DNA of 64,000 nucleotides from UBA1479 sp002706405 (GTDB lineage Bacteria; Pseudomonadota; Alphaproteobacteria; Rhodospirillales; Casp-alpha2). Position numbers and translations under genes: made by a program. A model generated the notes under the pieces. The model was given only the letters and a program-made list of their open reading frames with translations, did no database searches and had not been told where the DNA came from. Shown piece after piece: positions 1-8,195 of the stretch. Numbering within the stretch: the first letter of the stretch is position 1; every line of letters begins with the position of its first letter. Where the stretch lies: assembly GCA_963972255.1 (NCBI GenBank), contig CAXATO010000011.1, positions 116,514-180,513 on the forward strand, written 5' to 3'.

Positions 1-255
1 GGAAACATAGACGATACATTCCGTAAGAGCGCGACGTTCCCTGTCATTGGTGTTCACAACATCTTGGACCCATCTCAGGGGGCGCAACGACGGAGTAGCA
101 TCAGCCAATCGATTTGCCTTATCGCGGTCGTTTCCAAAGGGACCCTGTCCTGGTCCATTGCCTACGAAGGCGCGGACCTGGAAGGACAGGCCAGGGAGGT
201 GAATGATGGGATTGGCCGGTTCCTGGCGGAGATCGCCGAAGCCGAGCATCGCTAG
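1..255 (+). CDS. C-terminal end of an unrecognised protein cut by the window edge
   Basis: The first frame is open from base 1 to a TAG at 253-255, giving about 84 residues with no stop, so this is probably the end of a gene that starts outside the window. A TTG at 64 could also act as a start. The visible part has a short hydrophobic stretch (SICLIAVVS) and an acidic-basic C-terminal helix ending in AEIAEAEHR. I do not recognise a family. It lies directly outside the Tn7-type end remnant that begins near 347, so it could be flanking chromosome or the tail of an older island gene. Confidence 0.35.
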   Translation, partial: GNIDDTFRKSATFPVIGVHNILDPSQGAQRRSSISQSICLIAVVSKGTLSWSIAYEGADLEGQAREVNDGIGRFLAEIAEAEHR

Positions 256-346
256 CGGCTTTGGAGCTTTTGCGTTTCCGCGGCCGCCATGTCGTCTCGC
301 CGCGACGACGGCATTTTCAGGAAGGTCGATTGCCGTCATGCTGACT

Positions 347-420
347 GGTGACGAGGACAATCGAAGCTGTGATTGAACAAACTAAAATGTTTCCGACAAT
401 TAATGTCGGAAACATTTTGA
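347..420 (+). repeat. Tn7-type left-end remnant with tandem 20-bp TnsB-like sites (copy 1)
   Basis: Two adjoining 20-base units start with GACAATCGAAGCTG (356-375) and AACAAACTAAAATG (376-395), followed by ACAATTAATG. The same layout occurs at 19471 and 29806. The motif matches the TnsB-site pattern of Tn7 ends (GACAAT...AAACTGAACAA). Here the eight bases before GGACAATC (GGTGACGA) do not begin with TGT, unlike the two better-preserved copies, so the terminus looks decayed. An exact 15-base inverted repeat (384-398 and 404-418, 5-base spacer) overlaps this end. Confidence 0.65.
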
Positions 421-580
421 ATTGTCCAAAATCGGGGTTAAAGGGCCCAGTTTGTGACAGTTGAGGCCGTCCAAAATCATGCTTTGATTTGTCCAAAGCC
501 GGATAAATAACGCCTTAAAATGACCGTTCTCGCGCTAAATTTTCAATAACTTCAAGCCGTCTGGTTTCGATTGTCCTGGA
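404..580 (-). repeat. TnsB-like sites in the opposite orientation (right-end-like)
   Basis: Read on the minus strand, this stretch holds several TTTGGACAA- or AGGACAAT-type sites: near 572 (AGGACAATCGAA), near 495 (TTTGGACAAATC), near 472 (TTTGGACGGC) and near 428 (TTTGGACAATTC). Their orientation is opposite to the sites at 356-395, as expected for the other end of a Tn7-like element. Left and right arrays only about 200 bp apart suggest either a very small internally deleted element or two ends from different insertions placed back to back. The remainder of 256-1078 holds only the broken tniQ and the upstream region of the RTX gene. Confidence 0.4.
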
Positions 581-815
581 ATTGGTGGCTCTCGCCCTGG
601 CCAACGAGTTCTTCCATTTCGGCAAGGAGGTCATCTGCCGCCCTATCCAGGTCGTGTCGGCGCAATTGACCGTCAGGCGGCAAGGCAACGTGGCAGAGTT
701 CTCCTGGTTCCAAGCCGTTGGCCCAAGCCAAGCACTAGAACCATGAAGAGAACGTTTCGTTACAGACCGGTCGCGGCCGGAATGGCTCGATACTGTCTAA
801 TGCGGTTAAGCCGCA
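575..815 (-). pseudogene. tniQ remnant (N-terminal fragment)
   Basis: Translated on the minus strand, this region reads PRPVCNETFSSWF, then a TAG stop (735-737), then in the same frame CLAWANGLEPGEL and further on HDLDRAADDLLAEMEELVG. The pattern matches the N-terminus of TniQ proteins (P..GETFSSWFARVAHAN, then DLDRRSDPDLL) as seen in the intact tniQ at 40195-41469. A 21-base exact match joins 738-758 to 41392-41412. Only about 75 codons remain, the in-frame stop replaces the Ala-Arg region, and none of the zinc-finger region follows. It marks an older Tn7-like insertion now decayed. Confidence 0.65.
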
Positions 816-979
816 AACATGGGCGGCAGCCTTTGCCCAGGGTTGGACAATTTTAAACGGCGAGTATTTGATCACGACAACGCCCGTGCGCAGGGTTCTG
901 CGGCAAAAAGTTCAGTACATGAAACCCGTGGTTTTCTCGAATTCTATGCGGCGTCAGAGAAGAACTGTCCCCTGATTCA

Positions 980-1004
980 GAAATCTTGGTCTGCGCCCTC
1001 CATA
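980..1004 (+). promoter_or_regulatory. Two-part upstream motif A (GAAATC, 11 bases, CCTCCATA)
   Basis: GAAATC at 980-985 is followed after 11 bases by CCTCCATA at 997-1004, 74 bases before the RTX start. The same pair with the same spacing precedes five other units in this cluster. It resembles a sigma-type two-box promoter but does not match a promoter class I can name. Confidence 0.5.
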
Positions 1005-1078
1005 CCCGGCAAGGGGTTCTGTCTGGATCCCTTGACTAGTGATCGATCACTTATCTGCGCCAATGGAGGGCGAAAATC

Positions 1079-3520
1079 ATGTCCAAGAATTCCCATGCTC
1101 AGGGGGCGCATTCACGCGCCCATATGTTATTTGGAACGAGAAAAGACGACGATTTGTCCGGCGGGTCCGGAAATGACCGGATCTTCGGGCGTCGCGGTGA
1201 CGATGTCATTGACGCGGGAGGCGGTGATGACCGTGTCAGGGGCGGCCGCGGTGACGATACCGTTGTCTACGTGGCGGCGGAGAATCAGGATGGTTATGAC
1301 CGTTTTGACGGCGGTCCCGGCATGGATACGCTTCTGTTGGAACTTACCGGCGAGGAATGGCGCCGACCGGAAGTCCAGTCGGATATCCGGAGCTTCCTTC
1401 AATTCATCGCCGACAACACCAACCCTTTCGGCCAGGTGAACGGCCGCAAATTCCAGTTCGACGCATTTGGCCTTGAAGTGCGGCATTTCGAGAACCTCAA
1501 GATCGTTGTCGATGGCATCGAACTTGATCCGGCCGACGAGCCGGCCGTTGCCATTGATGACGAAGTCACGACCTTGGCAGAAGATGCAGCTGTTTCCGGC
1601 TCTGTTCTGGACAACGATCAGATTCCTGATCTGGTGGCGGCATTGGAACTTGTCGAAGGGCCTGCGCGAGGCGCCCTTCAGTTTAATAACGACGGAACAT
1701 TCACATTCGATCCAGGCGATGCTTTTGACGAATTGGGTGTTGGAGAAACCGCTGTTGAAAGCTTCACCTACCGGGTGACTGACGTAGACGGCGATACGGA
1801 CGTCGCGACGGTGCAGATCATTGTCACCGGGACGAACGATGGGCCGGTCGCTGTCGCGGACCAGACGGCAACCGATGAAAATCAACAACTGCTCATCCTC
1901 GCGTCGGACCTTCTTGCCAACGACACCGACGCGGATGCCAACGACGTTCTGACGATCCAGTCTGTCGGCAACCCGGTCAATGGATTTGTTTTCCTGAACG
2001 CAGATGGAAACGTGGTCTTCACGCCGACGCCGGGTTTCGCCGGCGAAGCGACGTTCGATTACAGCATTCTCGACGGTAGCGGTGTGCAGTCCACCGCTAC
2101 CGTATCGGTCACCGTCAACGATGTTCCGGATCTGCCGACGCCAGGTGACGATGTTTTGATCGGAACGGCCGACAATGACACCATCGACGCGCTGGCCGGC
2201 AATGATCAAGTATTCGGCCTTGCCGGTCAGGACACTTTGTTCGGCGGCACCGGAAACGATTTCATCGATGGCGGCGATGGGGATGATTTCATCGATCTGG
2301 GCGACGGCAACGACATTGCTGTCGGCGGTGCCGGAAACGACTTCATCACCGGCGGAGCCCAAGCCGGCAGCAACGATCTCAATACTGCGAGCTACAGCGG
2401 TGCCACTGCGGCGATTTCTGCTGTCCTATCGGGCCCATTGGGTGCGGTAACAGGTGATGACAGTGTCGGTACCGACACGCTTGGTGTGGTGGACCGCATC
2501 TTCGGATCGGATTTCGATGACGTCTTCACCGTGGATGGCAGTTGGTCCGGCAGTCAGTTCACCGGCGGTGCCTATAATGAAATCCAGGGCGGTGGCGGTG
2601 ATGACCTGATCATCGGCAACGAGATAACCAGATTAGGGTACCTGGATGCGGGTCCCGGCGGTGTGACGGTCGACTTCATTAACGGGATTGCGACGGGAGA
2701 CGGGGTTGGTACGGACACGTTCTCAGGCGCCAGCCAGCTTCGCGGGTCAGATTATGGAGATACGGTGATCGGATCCGCCAATGACGAACAATTCCGCATG
2801 CGCGGTGGCGATGACGTCATTGACGGCGGCGGCGGGATTGACCAGGCGCGATATTCGAGCGCAACAGGCGACGTGATCGCAGATTTAGGGCCCGACAACC
2901 AAACGACGGCGGCAGTGATCCAGGACGGGTTTGGTGGGAACGATACCTTGATCGGCATCGAGAACATCCGATCTGGCAATGGCGACGACCAGTTGTTTGG
3001 TGATGTCCACCGGAACATCCTGCAAGCCGGCGGCGGCGATGATGTCCTCGACGGTCGGGGCGGGCATGACACGTTGCTTGGGGAAGGCGGCAATGATCAC
3101 CTTTCCGGCGGCGATGGCTCCGACTTCTTGAATGGTCAGGATGGAGATGATGTGCTCATCGGTGGCAATCATTCCGACCAGCTATTGGGCGGGGCCGGAT
3201 CGGATGTTTTCATCTTCCGGTCCTCTGAGGAGTCAAGCGTCGGCCAATTCATCCGCGACGTCATCTGGGACTTCGAAGCCGGCACGGGGAACACAGCCGT
3301 AGACCGGTTGGATATCTCAAGCCTTGCAACCGGGATGTTTGATTTTCTCGGTGCAGAAACGGAAACGTTCTCAGGCAGCGGCAATACGGAAGCGCGCTTC
3401 AATAACCAGACCAAGATACTGGAAATCGACGCCGATGGCGACACGCAGGCAGATATGGAGATCGAACTCCAGAATGTCGACATCGCCAATCTGGACAACG
3501 ATGACTTTGTGACGTCCTAA
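1079..3520 (+). CDS. RTX / cadherin-like calcium-binding secreted protein
   Basis: This 813-residue acidic protein starts with an RTX-type block (residues about 20-60, GGxGxDxI/V repeats), followed by two cadherin/VCBS-like modules (about 155-250 and 255-350, with typical VTDVDGD and DVPDLPTPGDD motifs). A long second set of GGxGNDxI nonapeptide repeats runs from about 360 to 710. The C-terminus (about 715-813) is free of repeats, rich in acidic and small residues and ends DDFVTS, as in substrates of type I secretion. No N-terminal Sec signal and no ABC exporter, HlyD or TolC gene is seen in the window. The family folds on calcium outside the cell and usually serves adhesion or matrix roles. 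ATG at 1079 follows motif A. Confidence 0.85.
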   Translation: MSKNSHAQGAHSRAHMLFGTRKDDDLSGGSGNDRIFGRRGDDVIDAGGGDDRVRGGRGDDTVVYVAAENQDGYDRFDGGPGMDTLLLELTGEEWRRPEVQSDIRSFLQFIADNTNPFGQVNGRKFQFDAFGLEVRHFENLKIVVDGIELDPADEPAVAIDDEVTTLAEDAAVSGSVLDNDQIPDLVAALELVEGPARGALQFNNDGTFTFDPGDAFDELGVGETAVESFTYRVTDVDGDTDVATVQIIVTGTNDGPVAVADQTATDENQQLLILASDLLANDTDADANDVLTIQSVGNPVNGFVFLNADGNVVFTPTPGFAGEATFDYSILDGSGVQSTATVSVTVNDVPDLPTPGDDVLIGTADNDTIDALAGNDQVFGLAGQDTLFGGTGNDFIDGGDGDDFIDLGDGNDIAVGGAGNDFITGGAQAGSNDLNTASYSGATAAISAVLSGPLGAVTGDDSVGTDTLGVVDRIFGSDFDDVFTVDGSWSGSQFTGGAYNEIQGGGGDDLIIGNEITRLGYLDAGPGGVTVDFINGIATGDGVGTDTFSGASQLRGSDYGDTVIGSANDEQFRMRGGDDVIDGGGGIDQARYSSATGDVIADLGPDNQTTAAVIQDGFGGNDTLIGIENIRSGNGDDQLFGDVHRNILQAGGGDDVLDGRGGHDTLLGEGGNDHLSGGDGSDFLNGQDGDDVLIGGNHSDQLLGGAGSDVFIFRSSEESSVGQFIRDVIWDFEAGTGNTAVDRLDISSLATGMFDFLGAETETFSGSGNTEARFNNQTKILEIDADGDTQADMEIELQNVDIANLDNDDFVTS

Positions 3521-3547
3521 GCATTTTTGCAATCAGGGCCGATACTG

Positions 3548-3584
3548 CGGCGGCGGGGAGATGTTCCCGCCGCCGTACGTTTGT
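3548..3584 (+). terminator. Rho-independent terminator candidate after the RTX gene
   Basis: A perfect 10-bp stem (CGGCGGCGGG, 3548-3557, with CCCGCCGCCG, 3566-3575) has an 8-base loop. The following TACGTTTG is only weakly T-rich. Confidence 0.55.
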
Positions 3585-3593
3585 CCCAATCAG

Positions 3594-3619
3594 GGAAAAC
3601 CGCGCCTGTGTCCTCCATA
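3594..3619 (+). promoter_or_regulatory. Two-part upstream motif B (GGAAAAC, 11 bases, CCTCCATA)
   Basis: GGAAAAC ends at 3600 and CCTCCATA occupies 3612-3619, 42 bases before the start of the next gene. This is one of six copies with the same arrangement in the cluster. Confidence 0.55.
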
Positions 3620-3661
3620 ACTCTGTCAGTACCGAAACAACGGGTTGCGGAGACCCTGACC

Positions 3662-4138
3662 ATGACTGAGGGGACACAGATCAACGCGATGGTGGAAATC
3701 GCCCTGGCTCTGGCCATGGCGTTCTTTGCCCTGATGGTCCTGGCCTTTATTTCCATGGGAGCGGGGTTCGCATCAAAGGGCGTAGGTGCGGTTAGCGTGC
3801 TTACCGCCAACGGCGTGCCCGTGGCGGGAATGCCGACGGACCGGCCAGCGAACCAATCGGAGGTGCCGGCTGAAGCTGAGGTGACCGCCCAGGCGATCCC
3901 GCCGGATGCTCTCCTGATCTTTCACGGCGGGAGGTTCCTGGATGCCGAACTGACCCAGGCCGATCCCGCCACGTTCGCTCAAGGAAAGGTGCGGGTGTTT
4001 CTTGCCGTTGCGGCCGATCTGGCTTTTGCCGATGCCGCCGATGCCCGGCTGAAAGTCGCCGCAGCCGATGTCACCGTTGTTCCCTTGGATGGAAAATGGG
4101 CTCAAGCCCTGAAGGAGTTGAACCATGACAAACCGTAA
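3662..4138 (+). CDS. Small inner-membrane protein of the envelope cluster
   Basis: About 158 residues from the ATG at 3662, chosen because GGAG precedes it and motif B lies just upstream; the frame is open further upstream. Residues about 12-32 form a strong membrane helix (ALALAMAFFALMVLAFISMG), followed by a Pro/Glu-rich linker and a small soluble domain with hydrophobic strands (KVRVFLAVAADLAFAD, VTVVPLDGKW). One helix with a short N-terminus suggests a membrane-anchored protein whose C-terminal domain lies in the periplasm. I recognise no family. It overlaps the transglycosylase gene by 14 bases, so the two are translationally coupled and may work on the cell wall together. Confidence 0.7.
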   Translation: MTEGTQINAMVEIALALAMAFFALMVLAFISMGAGFASKGVGAVSVLTANGVPVAGMPTDRPANQSEVPAEAEVTAQAIPPDALLIFHGGRFLDAELTQADPATFAQGKVRVFLAVAADLAFADAADARLKVAAADVTVVPLDGKWAQALKELNHDKP

Positions 4139-4862
4139 TCGCACCCCTGTCCTCACTGCGGGGCTGATCCTGGCCGCAGCCATGATGGGGGCCGTCGACG
4201 CCGCCGCTGCGACCCGAACCGAGGTCAAACGCATGATTATCGAGGAGGCAATGAACAGCCGCGTGCCACCGGCTCTTGCCTTGGCCGTGGCCAAGGTGGA
4301 ATCGGATTTCCAGGACCGTGCCCTGTCAACCGCTGGCGCCCGGGGGGTGATGCAGATCATGCCCAAGACCGCACGGGACGAGTTCGGTGTCGGTCAAGAC
4401 GAACTGTGGAATGCGCGGCTCAATATCCAGTTGGGTATCGATTACCTGGAACGTCTGTACGATCAATATGGCGGCCGCTGGGATCTGGCGCTCAGCCATT
4501 ACAACGGCGGCACCTTAAAAGGAGGCCGCGGTGTCTTCGCGGAACCGCACAGCTATACCCGGAAGTATGTTGCCAATGTGTTGACGTGGCAGGCGCGGTA
4601 TGGCGATCAGGCGCGCGTCTGGCAGGTCGCCGATGCGGGCGAGCCTGCGGACGGCTGGAGGGCGGCGCGGACCAAGCCGGCCCGCGATCCGGAAAGCGAC
4701 GTGGCGGTGCCGTGGCGAATCACCGTCACGGAAATTCCCGATCACGAACAAAAAAGTGAGGGCTTGTCCGTGGCGGATGGTATTCAGGACCGAATCCGTC
4801 GTGCGCGAAGGGGCCTCGACGACTTTGCGGAGCGCGCCAAAATCCGCTGGTACGAAGGCTGA
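4125..4862 (+). CDS. Lytic transglycosylase (SLT domain, family 1-like)
   Basis: 245 residues. An N-terminal signal peptide (LTAGLILAAAMMGAVDAAAA) is followed by an SLT domain at about 35-150. It carries the catalytic glutamate in VAKVESDF (Glu59), then GARGVMQIMPKTA, DYLERLYDQYGG and ALSHYNGG, the usual SLT motifs. The C-terminal 80 residues are charged and not recognised. Such enzymes cleave the MurNAc-GlcNAc bond in the periplasm with 1,6-anhydro product. In envelope-spanning machines small enzymes of this type open the peptidoglycan locally. It overlaps the preceding membrane-protein gene, which supports a dedicated role in this cluster rather than general wall turnover. Confidence 0.85.
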   Translation: MTNRNRTPVLTAGLILAAAMMGAVDAAAATRTEVKRMIIEEAMNSRVPPALALAVAKVESDFQDRALSTAGARGVMQIMPKTARDEFGVGQDELWNARLNIQLGIDYLERLYDQYGGRWDLALSHYNGGTLKGGRGVFAEPHSYTRKYVANVLTWQARYGDQARVWQVADAGEPADGWRAARTKPARDPESDVAVPWRITVTEIPDHEQKSEGLSVADGIQDRIRRARRGLDDFAERAKIRWYEG

Positions 4863-4949
4863 AAGCGGCCGGGCGGGGCGGCTATTCCCTTTCCCGCCTA
4901 GCCGTATAAACTCTGCGGCGGCTGTTCGATCAAAACGTTTCAGAGGGGG

Positions 4950-6500
4950 GTGGACGTGTCGGAAATTGAAGGGCCCTTCTTTCGTGCCGGCGCTGATGGC
5001 GTGCTGCTGGAGGAGTTCCGGGCACTCGCCGATGCCGGCCGGTTTCCCGCCCATCCGGTCCTGAAATGGCTTGCCCGCTTTGTCGTTGGTATGGGGGGAG
5101 GACCCAACAAGGACAGCCCGCTGGTCGAGTTATGCCATTTGGTTCACGCGATCGACATCCTGACGGGAAATGAAGGCGAAAGCCGCCAACTGTTCTTTCT
5201 GGGACTTGATCGCGCCGTTCCGAGGACCATCAGAACCCACCTTGTCTCTTTGACAATTGCCCCCGTCGACGGGCCGGTTTCGGTTGACGGTAAGGGGGTG
5301 GTGATCGACTACCCCGACAGTCCCTTCAGGGTGACCTTCGGCCGCATGCCGTTTCTCGTGGCGCTTTACGAGTTCCTGACCGCCATGGAAGGTTTTTCCT
5401 TTTACGAAGACCTCGGCGAGATCCTGAATGGCATGACCGCTTCGGGAGGTCCCGTATCGACACGCGCGGTTAAGGATGCGGCCAATCGAATCGCAAGCCG
5501 TCTGCGCGTCTACCGGCGCGAACATATGGAGTGGGCGGCAAATGACGAGAAGTTCGATGCCGTGCTTGGGTTTCTCAAAGACCATGCCGATGACGGACAT
5601 TTTATTATCGACGACGAAGCGATTTTCGACTTCTGGCGCCTCCATTCCCAGGGAAAGGAGTTTCGAGGATACAAGACCGTGTTCGACGCATTCGTTACAT
5701 TCCAGCGCGCCCTGAGATTGGGCGACCGGTCACAGTCGGCTGAACAGGCATCCGTGATGGGCACCGATGTCGAAGCGGGTGAGGTCGATCTCGCGGACGA
5801 GGCATTCGATCTCGAAACATTGGGCGATTGGGCTTCGCCCTTGGATGCGATCGACGACGAAGATCTGCAGGATATAAAATTTTTCAAGGGATCTAGCGAG
5901 CGTAAACCCATGGAAGCCCTGATGACATACGGACCCGATGCTGTGCGATTGCCACGGGCCTTTTTGCGCCTGGAATCGTTTGCGCCGATCCAATCGGGCA
6001 TCACCAACGATCTTCAGGTCAAACGTGGGCGTGACTCCGTGTCCCGCCGCATCGCCTGCACCGATGCCGAGACCTATGACCAGAAACGGAACCAATACGC
6101 GGCTTTGCTGTCCCATGTCAGAAACCTGGAGAAAGCCGTACTGCACGCGCTTGTCGAAACACGCGATACGGCCACGGTCCCGTTGCACGGTGCACGAGGC
6201 CTGACCTTGGCCGAGGACGAAGGCCTACCGGACATGAACCCCGTTGCGGAGGAGGCCCGTGAAGCTTTCCGCAAGTTGGTCCGCAAGGGATTTGAGGAAA
6301 TCACCGATCCCGGAGATCATAGAGGTGAGGCATTCCGCCGTGCGGCTGCTCCTCTCGTAACCATCGCGCATGTGCTGCAATCGATGCTGGATGCTGCTGA
6401 TGATCTTGGGGCGAAATCCGACAGCCTCCAAAGCTTATTCAGCGACGACAAGTCGGCCTTCAGCATGCAATTCGCGGCCATTTACGGAGATGCGCAATGA
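4950..6500 (+). CDS. Unrecognised 516-residue cytoplasmic protein
   Basis: It starts at GTG 4950 (a second GTG lies at 4956) after GGGGGG. There is no signal peptide or membrane helix, and the protein is rich in Asp/Glu and helices. An N-terminal domain (about 1-180) contains repeated hydrophobic helices (HPVLKWLARFVVGMGGG, LCHLVHAIDILTG). The middle contains IIDDEAIFDFWRLHSQGKEFRGYKT, described here only in pieces: an acidic strand and an aromatic helix. The C-terminal third is long helical segments with arginine-rich parts. No family is recognised. It is the first gene of a tightly coupled run (4950-9709), with ATGA overlap to the next gene, so it probably acts with the S16-like membrane protein and DUF4384 protein. 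Confidence 0.65.
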   Translation: MDVSEIEGPFFRAGADGVLLEEFRALADAGRFPAHPVLKWLARFVVGMGGGPNKDSPLVELCHLVHAIDILTGNEGESRQLFFLGLDRAVPRTIRTHLVSLTIAPVDGPVSVDGKGVVIDYPDSPFRVTFGRMPFLVALYEFLTAMEGFSFYEDLGEILNGMTASGGPVSTRAVKDAANRIASRLRVYRREHMEWAANDEKFDAVLGFLKDHADDGHFIIDDEAIFDFWRLHSQGKEFRGYKTVFDAFVTFQRALRLGDRSQSAEQASVMGTDVEAGEVDLADEAFDLETLGDWASPLDAIDDEDLQDIKFFKGSSERKPMEALMTYGPDAVRLPRAFLRLESFAPIQSGITNDLQVKRGRDSVSRRIACTDAETYDQKRNQYAALLSHVRNLEKAVLHALVETRDTATVPLHGARGLTLAEDEGLPDMNPVAEEAREAFRKLVRKGFEEITDPGDHRGEAFRRAAAPLVTIAHVLQSMLDAADDLGAKSDSLQSLFSDDKSAFSMQFAAIYGDAQ

Positions 6501-7045
6501 CCCGGTATCGCATCCCCGAAGGGAAGGACATGGATATGGTTCAGCAAGCCTATGCGGAACTCGCCTCTGTGGACCAACTGGTCCAGGGTGATGGTGATGG
6601 CGCTGAGGTCCCACGCCGCGCCACGGCCGGAGACCTTTATGCCTTTGCCACCGGCGATCAACGCCATGCGGGGACGGTAAAGCAGGGGCTCTTGCGGTTT
6701 CCGCAGATGCGCACGGTGTTGAAGGCCATGCTGGCAGAGGTCTCCGTCGGATACTTGCCGGAGGTCGCCGCCGCGGCAAGCGACGAATTCCCGGAACGCC
6801 GTGTCGATCAGGGTGTGCTGCGGGTCCAGCGGTCACAGGCGGAGCCGTCGCAATTCTATCTTATTTTCGAAGTGGCCGAGGGATATGAGGCCCCGACAGT
6901 GTTGATTGTCTGCGACCGCGAGGAGCAGTTCGAACAGATTGTCCTGCCCGCCCCCCGGCGCGGAACAATCCAGCTTGCCGTCACCCAAGCCAGCGGCGTC
7001 CCGGACATGTTGCGCGATCCAAAATCCGCGATCTATTTGCGTTGA
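6497..7045 (+). CDS. Unrecognised 182-residue cytoplasmic protein
   Basis: Its ATG overlaps the stop of the previous gene (ATGA at 6497-6500). It has no signal peptide or membrane segment. The second half contains alternating strand-like segments (QFYLIFEVAEG, APTVLIVCDREEQ, GTIQLAVTQ), suggesting a small beta-rich domain; the first half is helical. No family is recognised. Strict coupling with the 516-residue protein suggests a complex of the two, possibly a cytoplasmic part of the envelope system. Confidence 0.65.
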   Translation: MTRYRIPEGKDMDMVQQAYAELASVDQLVQGDGDGAEVPRRATAGDLYAFATGDQRHAGTVKQGLLRFPQMRTVLKAMLAEVSVGYLPEVAAAASDEFPERRVDQGVLRVQRSQAEPSQFYLIFEVAEGYEAPTVLIVCDREEQFEQIVLPAPRRGTIQLAVTQASGVPDMLRDPKSAIYLR

Positions 7046-7064
7046 CCGGGCGCTGATATCCGAT

Positions 7065-8195
7065 ATGAGCATTGCCGTTTTCATCGCAACGTCTTCCGGA
7101 CCGGTTCGGATTGAACGTATCATCGGGGAAATGACGCCCCAGTCGAATATCTTCCTTGGGCGTGGCTACAAACCGCTTGAGCCCGTCAGCAGTGATTACG
7201 ATGATTTCGTTTCCGTGGGCGGGCCCGTTCATCGGGCGTTCGGTCCATTTGAAACACCGGCTTTCCGGTTGGACGTATCCGGCGCCGTTGCGGCGGGAAA
7301 CAGTTGGGAGTTCGCGGTTTTCACGGCGCATGGACTGGCCAAGTGGGGCGCCTTGGCCGGAATGGGCGACCCGTTTGACCAGGCATTGGTCCTGACCGGC
7401 CAGGTGGATACGGATTTCAGGATCGGCTCGGTCGGTCATATCCCTGAAAAGCTGGCCGCGGCCGAACCGCTGATCAATGAGTTGGTCGCGGCGGGGAAAG
7501 CCGTTCAAGTTTGTGTGCCGAGCGACGACAGCACGGCGGGCAAGTGTGGCCCGATTAACGTGACCACCATGGTCGACGCGGCAAAATATGTCGCTGATTT
7601 GACTGGCGATGCCGTTCCAGCGGCGCCGCCCGCACAGGCACCACCCCGGTCTGAGGGGGCGAGTCGAAGAAGACTTTGGATTGCGGCGGCCGGTACGGTT
7701 GCCCTTGTCACCGGGGTGGCGATGGTGGGTTATCTGGCGCCGATAGAGCAGGCCGCCGTCGATCCTGGCCGGTCGCAATCGGTGGCCGTGGAGCCGGCCT
7801 TATCCGCGGCCGGAACGGGGATCGCGTTGTTCGAGCTTCGGGCGCCGGCGGGAAAATCCTGCATTGATGTTCATTTCGCCGGTGTTGAACCGACGGAAAT
7901 GGCGGTGCCCTGGACTCAAGGTCATAAGGGGCAGAGCACGTTGAGCGGAATCTGCGCGTTGCGCTTTGAATTTCGAACAAGCTCGTCCCGTGCTGCGGTG
8001 ACGGCGCGCCTCGCCGTACTGTCGGGTAAGTATCTTGATCAGTCCTCACCTGTCCGCAGCGCGAGGTTGGACAAGAATATATCTTGGACCCTGCCGCTAC
8101 CTGATCGCATGGCTGAACCTCTGAGACTCGAAGCGGCAATATTGGACAGCGAGGGCCACCGGGTTTCGACCCGCAATCACGAGGTGCTGCCATGA
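7065..8195 (+). CDS. Membrane protein with a Lon (S16)-like N-terminal domain
   Basis: 376 residues from ATG 7065, 19 bases after the previous stop. Residues about 1-180 resemble the Lon proteolytic fold: LVLTGQVDTD (about 108-117) followed by VGHIPEKLAAAE (123-134) parallels the Lon motif TGE...VGG(I/L)KEKLLAA, so Lys129 sits where the catalytic lysine lies. Ser80 in AAGNSW is the only plausible nucleophile, placed like the GPSAG serine but six residues further away. A proline-rich linker, one membrane helix (about 203-225) and a 150-residue exterior domain follow. No AAA+ ATPase module is present. The S16 assignment is my reading of motifs, not a search. It overlaps the DUF4384 gene by ATGA. 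Confidence 0.55.
   Translation: MSIAVFIATSSGPVRIERIIGEMTPQSNIFLGRGYKPLEPVSSDYDDFVSVGGPVHRAFGPFETPAFRLDVSGAVAAGNSWEFAVFTAHGLAKWGALAGMGDPFDQALVLTGQVDTDFRIGSVGHIPEKLAAAEPLINELVAAGKAVQVCVPSDDSTAGKCGPINVTTMVDAAKYVADLTGDAVPAAPPAQAPPRSEGASRRRLWIAAAGTVALVTGVAMVGYLAPIEQAAVDPGRSQSVAVEPALSAAGTGIALFELRAPAGKSCIDVHFAGVEPTEMAVPWTQGHKGQSTLSGICALRFEFRTSSSRAAVTARLAVLSGKYLDQSSPVRSARLDKNISWTLPLPDRMAEPLRLEAAILDSEGHRVSTRNHEVLP

Noticed and set aside
819..1439. Protein-coding frame overlapping the RTX start in another frame
   Set aside because: Its second half overlaps the RTX repeats out of frame and its first half has no coding character; motif A lies inside it.
1127..2362. Long open minus-strand frame antisense to the RTX gene
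   Set aside because: It arises from the regular GGxGxD repeats of the sense strand and has no protein-like composition or ribosome site.
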